From assembly GCA_964036045.1 (NCBI GenBank), contig OZ038386.1, positions 17,186,329 to 17,250,328 on the forward strand: a stretch of DNA of 64,000 nucleotides, written 5' to 3'. Below are positions 44,122 to 54,304 of this stretch, piece after piece. Made by a program: the position numbers and the translations under genes. Numbering within the stretch: position 1 is the first letter of the stretch; every line of letters begins with the position of its first letter. Origin of the DNA: Eutreptiella sp. 'Long Island Sound 2002'. Its lineage: Eukaryota > Euglenozoa > Euglenophyceae > Eutreptiales > Eutreptiaceae. Below the pieces are notes generated by a model, which had not been told where the DNA came from, did no database searches, and saw only the letters and a program-made list of their open reading frames with translations.

Positions 44122-45204
44122 CTACAGGGCCTTGGTGGAGTGGACAACAATTAGTGGAACATCGCACCCATGCAGAAGCTTAAGGCCAGGGGAGCCTGCC
44201 AAATTCTGCATCCAGGGTCCTCGCTGAGAGGAGCCCACCACAGCAATGGTTTGAGATACGTGTCCACAGAGTTTCTGTTCTCCTGCTCGGGTCTGTTTGG
44301 TCATTGCCAGAATGCCCGAATCCTTGTACAGCACCCTCACCACTTTTGTACTGAGGTTGGCAGCAGCCTCAGGGCAGCACTCCTTCTTCATGATGGCCAT
44401 ACCATCGCTCAAGATTCGTCGGCATTCCTTGATCCTGTGGTCGTCGGTGGCCGCTGCATAGAATACCGGATATTCAAAACCAGGATGAACCTCCCGTTTC
44501 TCGAAAACGCAGATGAGGCATGCTGAGTCCACAGGGCGCATCCGCCTCGCCACAAATCGCGCCGCATCGGCAGCGCTGGCAGAGCCATCGAAGAACACCA
44601 GGTACTCATGGCCGGCGTTCAGTGTCTCCGAATGATCCAGACCCGGGTGCTTGTGGTGCATAAGGCCAGAACTGTACCCCACGCTTGAGGCCGTGCATTG
44701 ACTCATGAGGCCGCTGTCACTGGCGCCATGAATCGAATCCCTTCGCGACTGTGGCACGGTGTCAGGGTGGCCGATGCACTCCGGCAGCGCGTGGGCGATG
44801 CAAAGGACCTTGCCGCTGCCGTTAAAGTGGGTGAAGGCGTAGGTCGACGTGGACCCGTTGAAGGCTCTGTCCCATACAGTCTTCTCGTTGGTCCCCATCA
44901 CCAACATATCACTGTCCTCGCACACATCCATCAAGTCTTCCTCAATATCATCTGCGATTCTCGCAATCACGTTCACGGACCTGAACCCTGCTTGTTGTAG
45001 TTGCTCCGCCACACGCTGACACTCTGCCTCCGCCCGACTTACACTGTGGGCAATAGGGATGGGCTCTGACACGCACGCATAGAAACCCGGCTTCTCAATG
45101 CATTGGTACACTGTGACTTCATCCTCCGGGCAGACCAGTGTACGTAGCATCTCAAGTGCTGCTTCGGCCGCGGCTGATCCATCAAAAGCAAGTGTCACCT
45201 TCAT
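44122..45204 (-). CDS. Universal stress protein with two UspA-like domains
   Basis: The ATG at 45204 gives 360 residues starting MKVTLAFDGSAAAEAAL, the classical first strand and helix of a UspA domain. The first domain ends with DMLVMGTNEKTVWDRAFNGS, the nucleotide-binding glycine region. The second domain begins EYLVFFDGSASAADAARFVA and ends IAVVGSSQRG...DVPLIVVH. Upstream codons in frame are Cys-rich and not family-like, so the later ATG is preferred. Two-domain forms are common in plants and algae; they bind ATP or act as stress-induced chaperone-like proteins in the cytosol. The canonical G-x2-G-x9-G-S/T loop is altered in both domains, so ATP binding is uncertain. No intron is needed. 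Confidence 0.85.
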   Translation of the reverse strand: MKVTLAFDGSAAAEAALEMLRTLVCPEDEVTVYQCIEKPGFYACVSEPIPIAHSVSRAEAECQRVAEQLQQAGFRSVNVIARIADDIEEDLMDVCEDSDMLVMGTNEKTVWDRAFNGSTSTYAFTHFNGSGKVLCIAHALPECIGHPDTVPQSRRDSIHGASDSGLMSQCTASSVGYSSGLMHHKHPGLDHSETLNAGHEYLVFFDGSASAADAARFVARRMRPVDSACLICVFEKREVHPGFEYPVFYAAATDDHRIKECRRILSDGMAIMKKECCPEAAANLSTKVVRVLYKDSGILAMTKQTRAGEQKLCGHVSQTIAVVGSSQRGPWMQNLAGSPGLKLLHGCDVPLIVVHSTKAL

Positions 45205-45309
45205 TGTCAACCTTGAAAAAGGACCGTCATCTCTTAAATACAAAAGACAACTACAAAGACAAACACAGCAGGAAACACTCACACCCATACCAGCACAGAC
45301 CAAACTTGG

Positions 45310-46110
45310 ATTTGCTTATGGCAAACCTCATCTACGTTCCATGCTTTGGTGCCACTCTCTTTTACACTAGCAAACAAAGTATGGTACCGGTCTCTTTCAG
45401 CCGGAATCGAATAAATAGTGAAGAATCCAGGCAATTGCAATTACACTGTGCATGCATGGTGAATATGGACGTTCATGGACGTGCACTCGGCGTGTGTGTG
45501 GGTGTGTATGGGCGTGCCGGAGATGTAGGCAGGAACAGGGCAGCGCCCCCTGAAGGAGGGGTGCCTAAGGGAACCCAGTGGACCTATGCCTTGTATTGTT
45601 TTATCTTCGACGGCCTATGACCGGTTACTGAGGAGTCCTGTTTCTTGTGCCCACTGGCGTGTGACAAAGAATGTCTAAACACAGTCCTCCGACAAGTACC
45701 TCAGCCCTGACAGCCTCATGGACAGCCCCATCGACGACCCGACGTTCCCCACTCCTCCAGCCCACCCGCCAAGCACCCAGACTTGCACACAGCGAGCACT
45801 CTAGCCACAGGGTACGCGGTGCAAACGCCGGCTGTTGGAAGGGGATGAGGAAACGAATTTTTTACAATTTCGTTTTCTAGGTGCAATCATGAGAATGATA
45901 TAATAGTAGTGGCATTGTTTTGTCACACGTTTTGTCCACTGATTTGTTCGCCTTTTGCTTTGTTGTGATCAGTCCGTGTCTTCGTCCTCAACTCTTCCCT
46001 AAGTCACACGGTGTACCAGCAGGTTCATTTCCTTTGCACATTCGCAATTTTTCAAGACATCACTTTGGGATGGACGTTGCATGCTCGGAACTGTTGTTGA
46101 ATTATTGAAC
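45310..46110. other. Intergenic DNA, possible small exon
   Basis: A plus-strand stretch at 45,684-45,803, after AACACAG, reads SSDKYLSPDSLMDSPIDDPT and ends in TAG. It could be a terminal exon, but no partner exon is found. Nothing else is supported. Confidence 0.2.
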
Positions 46111-46112
46111 AG

Positions 46113-46616
46113 ATGACTTCCATTATTTATGGGATACCTTTGAAATGGGAACCCCATGGTGATGTTACCACCTGGGGTGAGGCGACAGTGATTCTGGCAC
46201 ATCGCACTAATGCCAATGTGCACGACTTTGCACTGCACAGAAAAGGTGTAGTGCATGACCTTGATGTGTGGAGACAAGGTGCAGCGGATGCCGAATGGGA
46301 ACAATGGGTTGATGCCCATTCTCCAAACGCACGTGCAGTCCTGAAATCTTTTTTGCCTTCTGTTTTTTACAAATATCTGCTTTATGCTCTCAGTCCACAG
46401 GATGTTACCTGTAACTTACGGTCACTACTCTGGGGTTTAGGCGTGAGGGCCTACCCGGATCAGTGGTGGCGTCCTTTGCTTTTGCGGTTTTTTAAAAGAT
46501 TCAGATTGCATAGAATTCTAGGTTTCAAGGTGTTGATTCGCTGGTTCCATGAGGGACGAGGAGTGGTAGTTAACAGCAAGGCGAACAGGGCGCAGACCCC
46601 AGTGCACAGGTGCTGA
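46113..46616 (+). CDS. Unrecognised ORF, possibly transposon-derived
   Basis: The 167-codon frame begins with ATG and has ordinary composition (for example VFYKYLLYALSPQDVTCNLR and a following WGLGVRAYPDQWW). No family is recognised. It lies on the same strand as the open stretch 46,737-46,925 and the PHD-like ORF at 47,251-47,604, with a GGCTAC array between the latter two, so the three may be pieces of one gene. Confidence 0.3.
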   Translation: MTSIIYGIPLKWEPHGDVTTWGEATVILAHRTNANVHDFALHRKGVVHDLDVWRQGAADAEWEQWVDAHSPNARAVLKSFLPSVFYKYLLYALSPQDVTCNLRSLLWGLGVRAYPDQWWRPLLLRFFKRFRLHRILGFKVLIRWFHEGRGVVVNSKANRAQTPVHRC

Positions 46617-46962
46617 TGTACTGTATTTATCTGCACCACCAGACATGTGTCCACAGCTGGTGCAGACCTAGAAGAGGCGTATATGCGAAATAATCTGGAG
46701 TTAGGGTGCAGAACATGAAAGACGGGGATTGAACACATGGTGCATGTGGATACATTTTCTGCACATGCTTTGTTTCAGTCTTTGATCACTGATGAGTGTT
46801 TTGCTGCTCGTGTAGCCCTCTTTCTCTTGAACAACGTGTGTCCGAAACATTGTGTGATGCTTTGCGGTTCGTGCCTTGCACGTTCGTCTGTGGATTTTGT
46901 GCACGAAGCAGTTGTCAAACAGTGAATGTAGACTTGGGGGGGGGGGGGTGCACAAGCTACGT

Positions 46963-47150
46963 AAAAGTGTATCCGGCTACGTCGCCGGCTACGTGTTTTT
47001 TCCTTCGGGCTACATGAAATGTATCCGGCTACATCGCGGGCTACATGTTTTTTCGTTTGGGCTATGTAAAAGTGTATCCGGCCACATCCGGGGCTACATA
47101 GGAATGCAACCAGGGCTACATAAAAGGTAGCCGTCTACATCGAGATCTAC
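46963..47150. repeat. GGCTAC array
   Basis: GGCTACGT, GGCTACAT and GTATCCGGC(T/C)AC words recur every 15-30 bp, with GGAATGCAACC(A)GGGCTACATAAA near its right end exactly like the reverse complement of the 42.4-kb array. It leads straight into a second CCGGGTTATA module. Confidence 0.75.
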
Positions 47151-47152
47151 AT

Positions 47153-47275
47153 TAAGTCCGGGTTATAGACCCGGGAACTCAGACCCGAGTCCGGGTTATA
47201 TAACCCGGACTCGGGTCTAAGTTACGGTACAGGACACTAATGGAAAAGCTATGTATAATTGGAACTATACAAATA
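47153..47275. repeat. Second copy of the CCGGGTTATA palindrome module
   Basis: It matches 42,490-42,645 almost base for base, except that about 40 bp around the second palindrome are missing. The array next to it is in the opposite orientation relative to the module, compared with the 42-kb copy. Confidence 0.8.
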
Positions 47276-47604
47276 TGGAACTTGTTGCTTCGTGCTTTGA
47301 TGGGGTGTTCTTTCAAAAATGTACGGCAAGCAATTGGCAAATTAACATGTTCGGATTTGCTCCTTCTCCTTTCAAGGTAGCCAAATGGGAGCAAAGTGGT
47401 GCCAAGGACAAGGCGCCTCAAAAAAACCCGCATCCCAAATGTTTCCGTTGGGATCATGAGGTGCGGGCAAAGGATGCAAGTCGTAATTGGCGGCCGGTGA
47501 AATGTGATTGTTACTCCGCCATCTTCCACTTGGGATGTGCTAGTCTCATTCATCCACCGCGGTTTGGGTCGTGGGCATGTGATGGATGCAAGAAGGCCTT
47601 GTAG
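47251..47604 (+). CDS. ORF ending in a PHD-like zinc motif
   Basis: The 117-codon frame starts at an ATG that lies inside the repeated module, so the true start is doubtful. Its last 50 residues carry CFRW, then VKCDCYSAIFHLGCASL and a WACDGCKK end. This Cys/His spacing, with the Trp two residues before the final Cys pair, resembles a PHD finger, which reads histone tails. One or two expected N-terminal zinc ligands are not obvious. The TIR of the large element begins 62 bp after its stop. Confidence 0.35.
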   Translation: MYNWNYTNMELVASCFDGVFFQKCTASNWQINMFGFAPSPFKVAKWEQSGAKDKAPQKNPHPKCFRWDHEVRAKDASRNWRPVKCDCYSAIFHLGCASLIHPPRFGSWACDGCKKAL

Positions 47605-47665
47605 GCCTAGTGGTGGCCGCTCATGATTTGCGCTGCTGTTGTTGGTACTGCTGATGTACCCACCA

Positions 47666-47704
47666 TGTACCCTTCGTGAACGGCCGTTAAGTGGCCGTTT
47701 GAAT
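47666..47704 (+). repeat. Left terminal inverted repeat of the large transposon
   Basis: It reads TGTACCCTTCGTGAACGGCC, then a short GTTAAGTGGCC insert, then GTTTGAAT. It is the reverse complement of 54,606-54,634 apart from the insert and one base. Confidence 0.75.
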
Positions 47705-47925
47705 AATTGCGTGAATTTCACGTGAATTTACCCAAAATTTGAGGTTTTTGGGGGAAAATGCCATATTCTTGGTTCATTTCAAGGGCTTTGAGGGGCCAAA
47801 ATTCCTCCCCTAGCTTTGTTACGCATCATCCAATGAAAGTCCCGCCCCAAAAGCATGCATCATGACCGCACCGTGCCCAAAACGAGAGGTGCCGGAACCC
47901 GGCAAGCCTGTAGCCGATTCACAGC

Positions 47926-48000
47926 CGTGAATCCACGTGAATTCACGTGAAATTCGTACGAATTTCGTACGAATTTCACGTGAATTCACGTGGATTCACG
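47926..48000. repeat. 75-bp palindrome near the left end of the large transposon
   Basis: All 37 base pairs around a single central base are complementary: CGTGAATCCACGTGAATTCA on the left mirrors TGAATTCACGTGGATTCACG on the right, with CGTACGAATTTCGTACG at the centre. It could form a cruciform or, if transcribed, a long hairpin. It sits about 260 bp inside the TIR and 127 bp past the transposase stop. Confidence 0.9.
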
Positions 48001-48126
48001 TGAATTCACGTGAATTTACACAAATGTTACCCGTGTGCACCCCCTAATTTGTCCTCACACCCCTAGTAAGCCCCCCAGCATGCACCCCGGTCACAGGCAA
48101 CAATGGTCTGGGTTCGTAAGGTCATC

Positions 48127-49907
48127 TCATGTCCGTCTCTTGCGGCACCGGAACCGCCGCTGTAGAGTCTGAAGGTGCTGCATGTCGGTTAGAAGCCGTC
48201 TTCTTGTGCGGCTTGCATACGTTTGTACACTTATGGGCCCTTGCCCATGTTGAGCCCTTTTGGTCGCATCGGACCCATGCAACCAAAGGCTATCGTCAAT
48301 GGTGTGGTTGTCCACAACCACTTGCACCCCTAGTCTCCCCCGGAGGAGGCTTAGGCCCCCGCTGTTGCGCAACATGCGCTTCAGCCTCCGGTGACTTCCC
48401 TCCGTGGCAAAGCAGGAGAACTTTGACAAGATTCTCCACTTCTTTGCAAAATAATACATGTGGTCGATCCAAAGATGCGTCCACAGAAGTTTGCCCCACT
48501 GGAGCTCATTGTGGGCAGCGCCCATGGCTATGCTGTGGTTCCGGAGCCGCCCCAAGTCGGCCCCGGAGAACCATGCGGAACGCCACGCGTATACACACAT
48601 GCTTGCAAAATTCTCCCACCACGTTTTGCACACCGACTCCCAACTTTTTCCCCCTACTTGATGCTGCCTGACACTAGGCTGCTCTAGGCAAGCATCTATT
48701 ATCTTCTCCCAACCCTTATTGCGCATGAAATGGATGGCAGCAGCACACTCCATCCTCACCTTCCCCTTGCTGTTTGCCTTGTCATTATTTAATGAGGCAC
48801 GGGTGCAAGTTCGTGCAGCAAGCCGTGCCTCATCTAAAACCGGTTGCAGCATGGTGCGTGCCACAGTGGCCGGTGCCTTCCCTGTCAATTGTACAACTAG
48901 GTCCCGTGTCCCGTTGACTACACACAACAGGACACGAAGGACCCCATGGAGGCCATAATCAGGCACTCGCCTATCACTCATAATGGTCCTATATATAGCA
49001 CTTATGGCAACGGCTGGTTCCCAGTTGCCGTCTATCGCACTTGCTGTGCCAAAGGTAGCAAGGCACAGAGCACGGTTACGCATGCAGACCCAACACACAG
49101 TGGCACCAGGGGATTCTGCCTTCCAGTTTTGGCAGCCCGCCATGAGCACCTGTGCCTTACCATCTGCACACAGAAAAAAAAGGGACTGCCTATCGTTCCC
49201 TGCCGTATCCTTAAAACTTACGGTTGCGGCCTTGCGCAACTCATCATCAAAATCAATCTCCTGGGAGGCCGCGTAGAGGGTCTCCCACTTTTCACTGCCC
49301 CCTAGTAGCCACCAACTAGATAGTTGGTTGGGGCTGGCGGTGCCACCAAGCGTGCAATGGACGTACGAGGCCTCATGCCTCGATGTACCGTCCACCGCAA
49401 TAGGCAACCAATGCAGCCGTCGGTCCCCGGGCTGCATGATGGCCGAGGGTGGTGGTGGTCGACACTTGAATAGGTGGGCGATGCGGTCAGGTAGGTAGCA
49501 GGCCGCACCATTGATGGCCGTGTCGTCACCCGTATAGGCAGTGAACGCCCGGGACTCCGGCAACGCTAGCTGCCGGAGCATGCCGTACACCTGGTCCCAT
49601 ACCACACCGTACGTCATGCTCCCCACCAGGTACCGGGACTCTGTCCTAGAGAGGTGCAATGACCGGATCCTCCACACGGCCATAATCAACCTCTCCTCCT
49701 GGGTGGGCTCGGGCTGGACGGTGGCTACAATTCTTGTTTCGGGGGTAAGCACTATTTGCCCCGTGTCGGGCAGGTACTTGACGGTGTAGGGTGCTGCAAG
49801 CTCCTTGGTAACAACCTCCTGGAGCTCTTGTAGGCGCCGCCGTCGTGTACGATCCGCTACCAGATGGAATGGCTCCTTGGGCCGTGGCATGATGTGAGAT
49901 ACAGGAC
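48127..49907 (-). CDS. RNase H-fold (DDE) transposase-like protein of the large transposon
   Basis: From the ATG at 49890 the frame has 587 codons. Candidate catalytic residues are Asp in LPIAVDGTS (~residue 167), Asp in LFFLCADGKAQVL (~249) and Glu in SCFATEGSHRRLKRML (~506). Between the last two is a Cys pair, TVCWVCMRN, at the place where several eukaryotic transposases have a CxxC zinc motif. Around the Glu, LWTHLWIDHMYYFAKKW matches the helical pattern before the catalytic Glu in DDE enzymes. I cannot assign a named superfamily. The acceptor CATTCAACAG/GTCCTG at 49907 puts it in phase with the upstream coiled-coil exon, so it may be the C-terminal part of a larger polyprotein; alternatively it starts at its own ATG. 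Confidence 0.6.
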
Positions 49908-50477
49908 CTGTTGAATGGGCAGGCAGTCATCGCAAAGTTTCTACCATCCCCCTGCCGCAGACCACTCTCTCTACTGTGATTCGCATGCAATTAAAAGAAA
50001 TTCACATAGATTGGCACGAAATTCGTACGAAATTCGTACGAATTTCACATGAATAGAAATGTGTGAATATTCTGAAAATGTGAAATTCGTACGAATTTCG
50101 TGCGAATTTCACATGACTGTCACAGAATTTCTGCCAAAGCCTCATCCTTGTGCCCTCGTTGACCCTCACAAAGCAAGCTCAGGATGGTGCTCATGCTGTC
50201 ATTGTCATTGTCATTGTCTCATGCTGTCATTCCGGCTGTCACTCAGCCAGCAGTGTAATATACAAACAGTTCCGCAGAAAGGAATCACAAATTAATAGAT
50301 TAACAGGTTAACAGGTCAGGGGGCACGTACACCGTACCCCAATTAATGTACAAACAGTGCTGGAGAAAATTTCGCACAGTGGGGGGGGAGTACCCCACAT
50401 ATCGGTCAAACTGCCCATGCTTGGGGGGGGGGGGGGCAGGATAACATTCGTCGTGGTTAGAAAGGTTAGAAAGGTAC
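49908..50477 (-). other. Probable intron of the large transposon, with palindromes
   Basis: The donor is GCGTAG/GTACCT at 50477 and the acceptor TTCAACAG/GTCC at 49908, 570 bp. Inside are the palindromes near 50,018-50,046 and 50,080-50,112 made of GAAATTCGTACGAATTTC, plus TGTCATTGTCATTGTC repeats at 50,195-50,220. Phase 1 to phase 2 fits on both sides, but G-runs next to the donor make the upstream frame uncertain. Confidence 0.45.
50018..50112. repeat. Pair of CGTACG-centred palindromes
   Basis: An 18-bp perfect palindrome (50029-50046) with an extra half unit, and a 33-bp near-palindrome at 50,080-50,112 (GTGAAATTCGTACGAATTTC then GTGCGAATTTCAC). Shorter and less perfect than the palindromes at 47.9, 52.1 and 54.3 kb. 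Confidence 0.75.
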
Positions 50478-52022
50478 CTACGCACCCCCCCCCCCCGGGA
50501 GCAGAGCTCCGGCTAGCGGAGCCCTGGGAGCTCTGCTCCGCCACCGCCTCCACAAAGGAGGGGTCCATGGCCGCCGACGTGAGGCGGTGGGGGGGGTACT
50601 GCCGGCGCACTTCCTCCAGTGCGGCAGTCACCTTGGGGGCGTCCGGGGCCACGCTGTCCACATCGAGCTGCTTGCCACTGGCCATCATGGCCATCCGCAG
50701 GCCGGTGGACACTGCGGACATCTGGCCGGCGCATGCCTCGGCCTGGGCATGCCAGGCCTGTGCGCCGGCCAGGAGGTACCGGACACCGGCAGCACTGCCC
50801 CCCCCCCCTGTCACCCGGGGGGGCAGGGGCCTCGGCACCCTCGGCCCTCTCCACTGCCTCTGCTGGCTGTGCCGCTGGCTTTGCCTTGCGCAACGTCGCC
50901 ACGTCACGCTCAAGGGTCTTCACCTTGGTGGCCAGCCGGTCACGCTCCCTGGTGACGTCCGCCAACCGCGACTCGCAGTCCCACCTGTCCTCGTGGACCC
51001 TGGACAGACGGGCCTCGAGGTCGCGGTTGGCGGCCTCCGCGCTGATGGCGCGTGCCTCCCACGCCCCCGCCCGCTGCTGGTCCACCCACTCCTGCACCAC
51101 CCCCCTCTGCCCCCGCCCCCCCGACGGCTCCGCCTGCTCCGCCCGCCCTGCCCGCTCCCCCGGGGTGGCCGTACGCGGGGCTTTGGGGGGGGGGGGGGGG
51201 GTGGGGCCCGTGTCCCCTTCGGGGCGCCCTTTCCGCTTGCGCGTGGGGGGGGGGTTCGTCCTCCTCGACGTCAATGACGTCAGCCACCACCCCCTTCCGC
51301 TGCCTCCCCACATGGACGCGCATGGCAAGCCATGCCACGTCCACCCACTCCAGCCTCCGCTGCTCCCAACCCGTGAGCACATTCAGCCCACAAATCCCAG
51401 CCGTCGTCACCGTCCCCTCCTCCCCGATCCGCGACACCCCCGTCTGCACCCGCCAGTGCCCACTCACAAGCCGGTAGGCAAACATGCCCACCAGCTCCTG
51501 CCCCGCAGGCAGGTTGGACCCCCCCCGGAGTACAATGGGGCAGGGGAAGGAGATGCGGAGGGTGCCGTGCACCCCCCGCGACTCCAACTCCATGTCCCAC
51601 ACGGCACTGAGGTGCCGCTGCCGCCCATCCGGCCCGGGCGGCACCTGCTGGGTCCAGGCCGGATCCGGCTGCCTGGCGGCCAGGGTGACCCGGTCCAGGG
51701 GGGGGTCGGTGTGGGCCTCGCCCAACTCGTCGCGGGACGGCTGGGGCACCACCACCTCGCGCGCCATATGCCCCCTGGCGGTGCTGGCCTCGCTGCCTCC
51801 CGAACGCCGAGAGCGCTGCGACCCCACACTGCGTACACTGCCGGCCTCGCTTGGTGCCCGTCCACCGCCGGTGCCTGCGGGCTGAGCGCCACCGGGGCCT
51901 GCGGGCTAGGCGCCACCGGGGCCTTCGGCGGGCTCGGCGTGCTCCTCAGGCAATCGGGGCCGGGGCTTGTACTGGCGCCTGGTGTGGTGCCGAATATCCG
52001 GCAACCAAGCGGTGAACGGGAC
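50478..52022 (-). pseudogene. Conserved plus coiled-coil region of the large transposon ORF, two frameshifts and one nonsense codon
   Basis: The exon starts at 52022 after the acceptor TGCATGCAG/GTCCCG and reads VPFTAWLPDIRHHTRRQYKP. A repeated Pro-Gly-Gly-Ala-Gln linker follows. It contains an in-frame TAG at 51906-51908 where the neighbouring unit has CAG, so the stop looks like a C-to-T change. The segment 51,720-51,270 is well conserved-looking (SFPCPIVLRGGSN, LVGMFAYRLVSGHWRVQ). The frame shifts at the G-run 51,183-51,201. A coiled coil follows (ERDRLATKVKTLERDVATLR), then another shift at the C/G-runs 50,800-50,825, and the end reads DPSFVEAVAEQSSQGSASRS. I do not recognise the family; coiled coils often mediate transposase multimerisation. 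Confidence 0.5.
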
Positions 52023-52124
52023 CTGCATGCAGATGTGGGGAGGTGTGCAAGGCAAAAATTGAGAAAGGGGGAGTGGACACGGGGCAATGGAAGAGCAAAA
52101 GGAGCAAATTGGACGAAATTCACA

Positions 52125-52186
52125 GAAATTCGTACGAAATTCGTACGAAATTCGTACGAATTTCGTACGAATTTCGTACGAATTTC
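52125..52186. repeat. Perfect 62-bp palindrome
   Basis: Three AAATTCGTACG units are followed by three AATTTCGTACG-type units, giving perfect self-complementarity over 62 bp. Its 60-bp core is identical to the palindrome at 54305-54364. Confidence 0.95.
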
Positions 52187-52213
52187 ACATCTCGAGAAAA
52201 TTCACACAAATTT

Positions 52214-52269
52214 ATTCACGTGAAATTCGTACGAGATTCGTACGAATTTCGTACGAATTTCACGTGAAT
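52214..52269. repeat. 56-bp near-perfect palindrome
   Basis: ATTCACGTGAAATTCGTACG on one side mirrors CGTACGAATTTCACGTGAAT on the other; one base pair near the centre (ACGAGATT) does not match. Only 27 bp separate it from the 62-bp palindrome. Confidence 0.9.
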
Positions 52270-52318
52270 TTCGTCCATTTTTTGCAAATACACAAAGCAA
52301 ACACACAAGCAAGCACAC

Positions 52319-54239
52319 CTTGCAGTCGCATGGGCAGGTGATGCTCCATGCCCCGGTCCTCGCGCACTTGGGCGACCGCCACGCTGGGACCGTGTTCACC
52401 AGGTGCCACAGCGTGGTCGGCCGACCCGGGGGGGCAATGCCGGACAAGGCGAAGTGGATCTCCGACTCCGCGTCGACATCGCCCCCCTTCACGACCTCCA
52501 GCTGGTGCACGCTGCCCAGGAAGAACAGCATGCACTGGGGGCCGACCTCGATGACGGCGAGGTCGGCGGCCGGGGCCGACCGGGAGATGAAGATGGGGTG
52601 GAAGGGGCAGGTGGGGGGGCCTGCCGGGAGCGTCTGCGGGGCGTCGGCGAACACGGCCTGGGCAGCCTCCCCCTCCCACAACCCCACCCTCGCAACCGCC
52701 TCCTTCCCCACCCACAACACCTGGTCCACGCTGGGGAGGTCCCAGCTGGACAAATCCCCAGCAACGTCCAGGGCCTCCTTGGGGGGGATGGCGTCCAAGT
52801 GTGTGGTGTTGGCCTGGTGGTGTTTGTGTCGGGGGTCGGGGGTCCACAAGTTAAAAAGAGCCCCCTGCAGCCCATCCTTGGAGTCGGGGTGGGCAGGCAA
52901 TCCATGATGGCGGCTGGTGGCCACCATCAGCAGCATGTCCCCCCGATGCAGCTGAATGGTGTCCCAGCGCGCCTCCCCCGCCTCCCCCAGGGCCGTCCCC
53001 GCCTGCACCGCCACCTGGTAGTCCTCTGACAAGCAGAGGAAGCTACTCAGGTGGCAGTCCCCCACCGCCCTGTCGCTGGGGGGGAGGACGTCGGGGTGGG
53101 CGGTCACGTCGGTGTGGGGGAGCTGCGGCCCACTCCCCACACTGGCCACAATGACGCTGCCCGGCGTCATTGGGTGGAGGTCCCCAACCCCAGGGACACT
53201 TTCGGTGAGGTGGGGGTGGAACTTCTTGAAGAGAGGCCCCCCCACCCCCGACCCCAAGGTGCTCTTGCTTTGCCACCGGCGGGGGAGCTCGGGATCCTTG
53301 GCCTGCTCCTCACTCCGCGCGGCGTTGAAAAGGAGGTCAAAATTTTTTGCGACGACTTTTTCGTCGCCGCTGCCCCACGCCTTCATCACCTTGTTCCACC
53401 CCACCTCACAATCCCGTGCCTCCACAAGCCCCCGAAGCACAATGTAGCCGTTCCCATCAACAAAGTTGAGGGGCGGCTGAGAGGGGCCAACCCTGTCGGG
53501 GGCGGGGTCAGGGCTGCCCGTCACCCCATGAGGGGGGTCGGGAAGGGGTTCGGTGCGGAGAGGGGGTTCACTCGAAATGAAGGGGGGGGCGCATGAGGCA
53601 CCACGGTACCATTGCAAAGAAGTTGTGCTATAGAAGGTGGGGTGGGTGACGTCGGAGACGTGCACCTGGGGGGGGATGGTGGGATGGAAAGGGGCGACGC
53701 CCAAATCATCCCACCACCGGGGGTTGGCAAGATGCCAAGAAAAGGGGAAAAAAGAGTGGTCTGCTGGTGCACCTACAGAAAGATCCTGCAGGCACACCAT
53801 ATCGCAGTTTGGGGGGGGTGTGGACAAGGTTAGTGGTGGGGTACACCTGGACGTGGGCGTCCTTAGGCTTCCCCACAGGGTTATTCCTCATCGAGTTGAG
53901 GAGCTGGTCAACACTGGAGGGGAGAGGGGTCAGATGGAGAAATTTGAGGGTGGGGAGTTGGTGGCGCAGTTCCCTCCACAGGGTTGTGGCCCATCCCCTC
54001 CCCCCGAGGTAGCTGTTGCGGGTGGGGCTGCGCATGTCGATGTGGATGACATCGGGGGAGGGGTCGAGGGAGGCTGCCCAGCCCACGATGGCATCCACCC
54101 CCAGTGCCTCCGACTCGTACGTTGCCTCCTCCAATTGATGGTGGGCAACGGGGAGGGCTTGGTAGTGGGCGAGGGTGTCGGCTGCGGGGTCGGGGCGCGA
54201 GGCCAGGCTGGCGAGCTGCGACATAGTCTGCTGGGACAT
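52319..54239 (-). pseudogene. 2-oxoglutarate/Fe(II)-dependent dioxygenase-like region of the large transposon, one frameshift
   Basis: The ATG at 54239 opens MSQQTMSQLASLAS and a segment with DPSPDVIHIDMRSPTRNSY. The frame shifts at the 8-G run 53,811-53,818. The second part starts near NCDMVCLQDLSVG and includes GYIVLRGLVEARD, which matches the first strand of phytanoyl-CoA-type dioxygenases. Then come an H-x-D iron motif in GPQLPHTDVTAHP (about 53,108-53,116) and a distal His in VATSRHHGLPAHP about 70 residues later, in the usual order. A later Lys or Arg (KDGLQGALFNLW, PRHKHH) may bind 2-oxoglutarate. Such enzymes hydroxylate bases, proteins or lipids; those carried by transposons (TET/JBP type) modify DNA. 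The substrate here is unknown. The exon ends at the donor TGCAAG/GTGTGC. Confidence 0.55.
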
Positions 54240-54304
54240 TGTCAAAGAGAATGCGAAGAAAGGCTTTGAGAGCTGTGGGAAAGCGAAACAGTGGAAATGA
54301 GGGT

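Larger units (their letters stand above)
52023..52318 (-). other. Probable intron of the large transposon, with two palindromes
   Basis: The donor is TGCAAG/GTGTGC at 52318 and the acceptor TGCATGCAG/GTC at 52023, with a long pyrimidine tract (CTCCCCCTTTCTC, then TTGCACACCTCCCCAC). It is 296 bp and phase 0. It contains the 62-bp palindrome 52125-52186 and the 56-bp near-palindrome 52214-52269, which without splicing would be translated as improbable Arg/Phe/Val-rich repeats. Confidence 0.6.

Noticed and set aside
51906-51908. TAG reassigned to glutamine in this organism
   Set aside because: Most other frames here end at TAG, TAA or TGA as usual; a single mutation in a mobile element is simpler.
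50357-52223. Long plus-strand ORFs across the coiled-coil region of the large transposon
   Set aside because: Pro/Ala/Arg-rich readings of a GC-rich minus-strand coding region.
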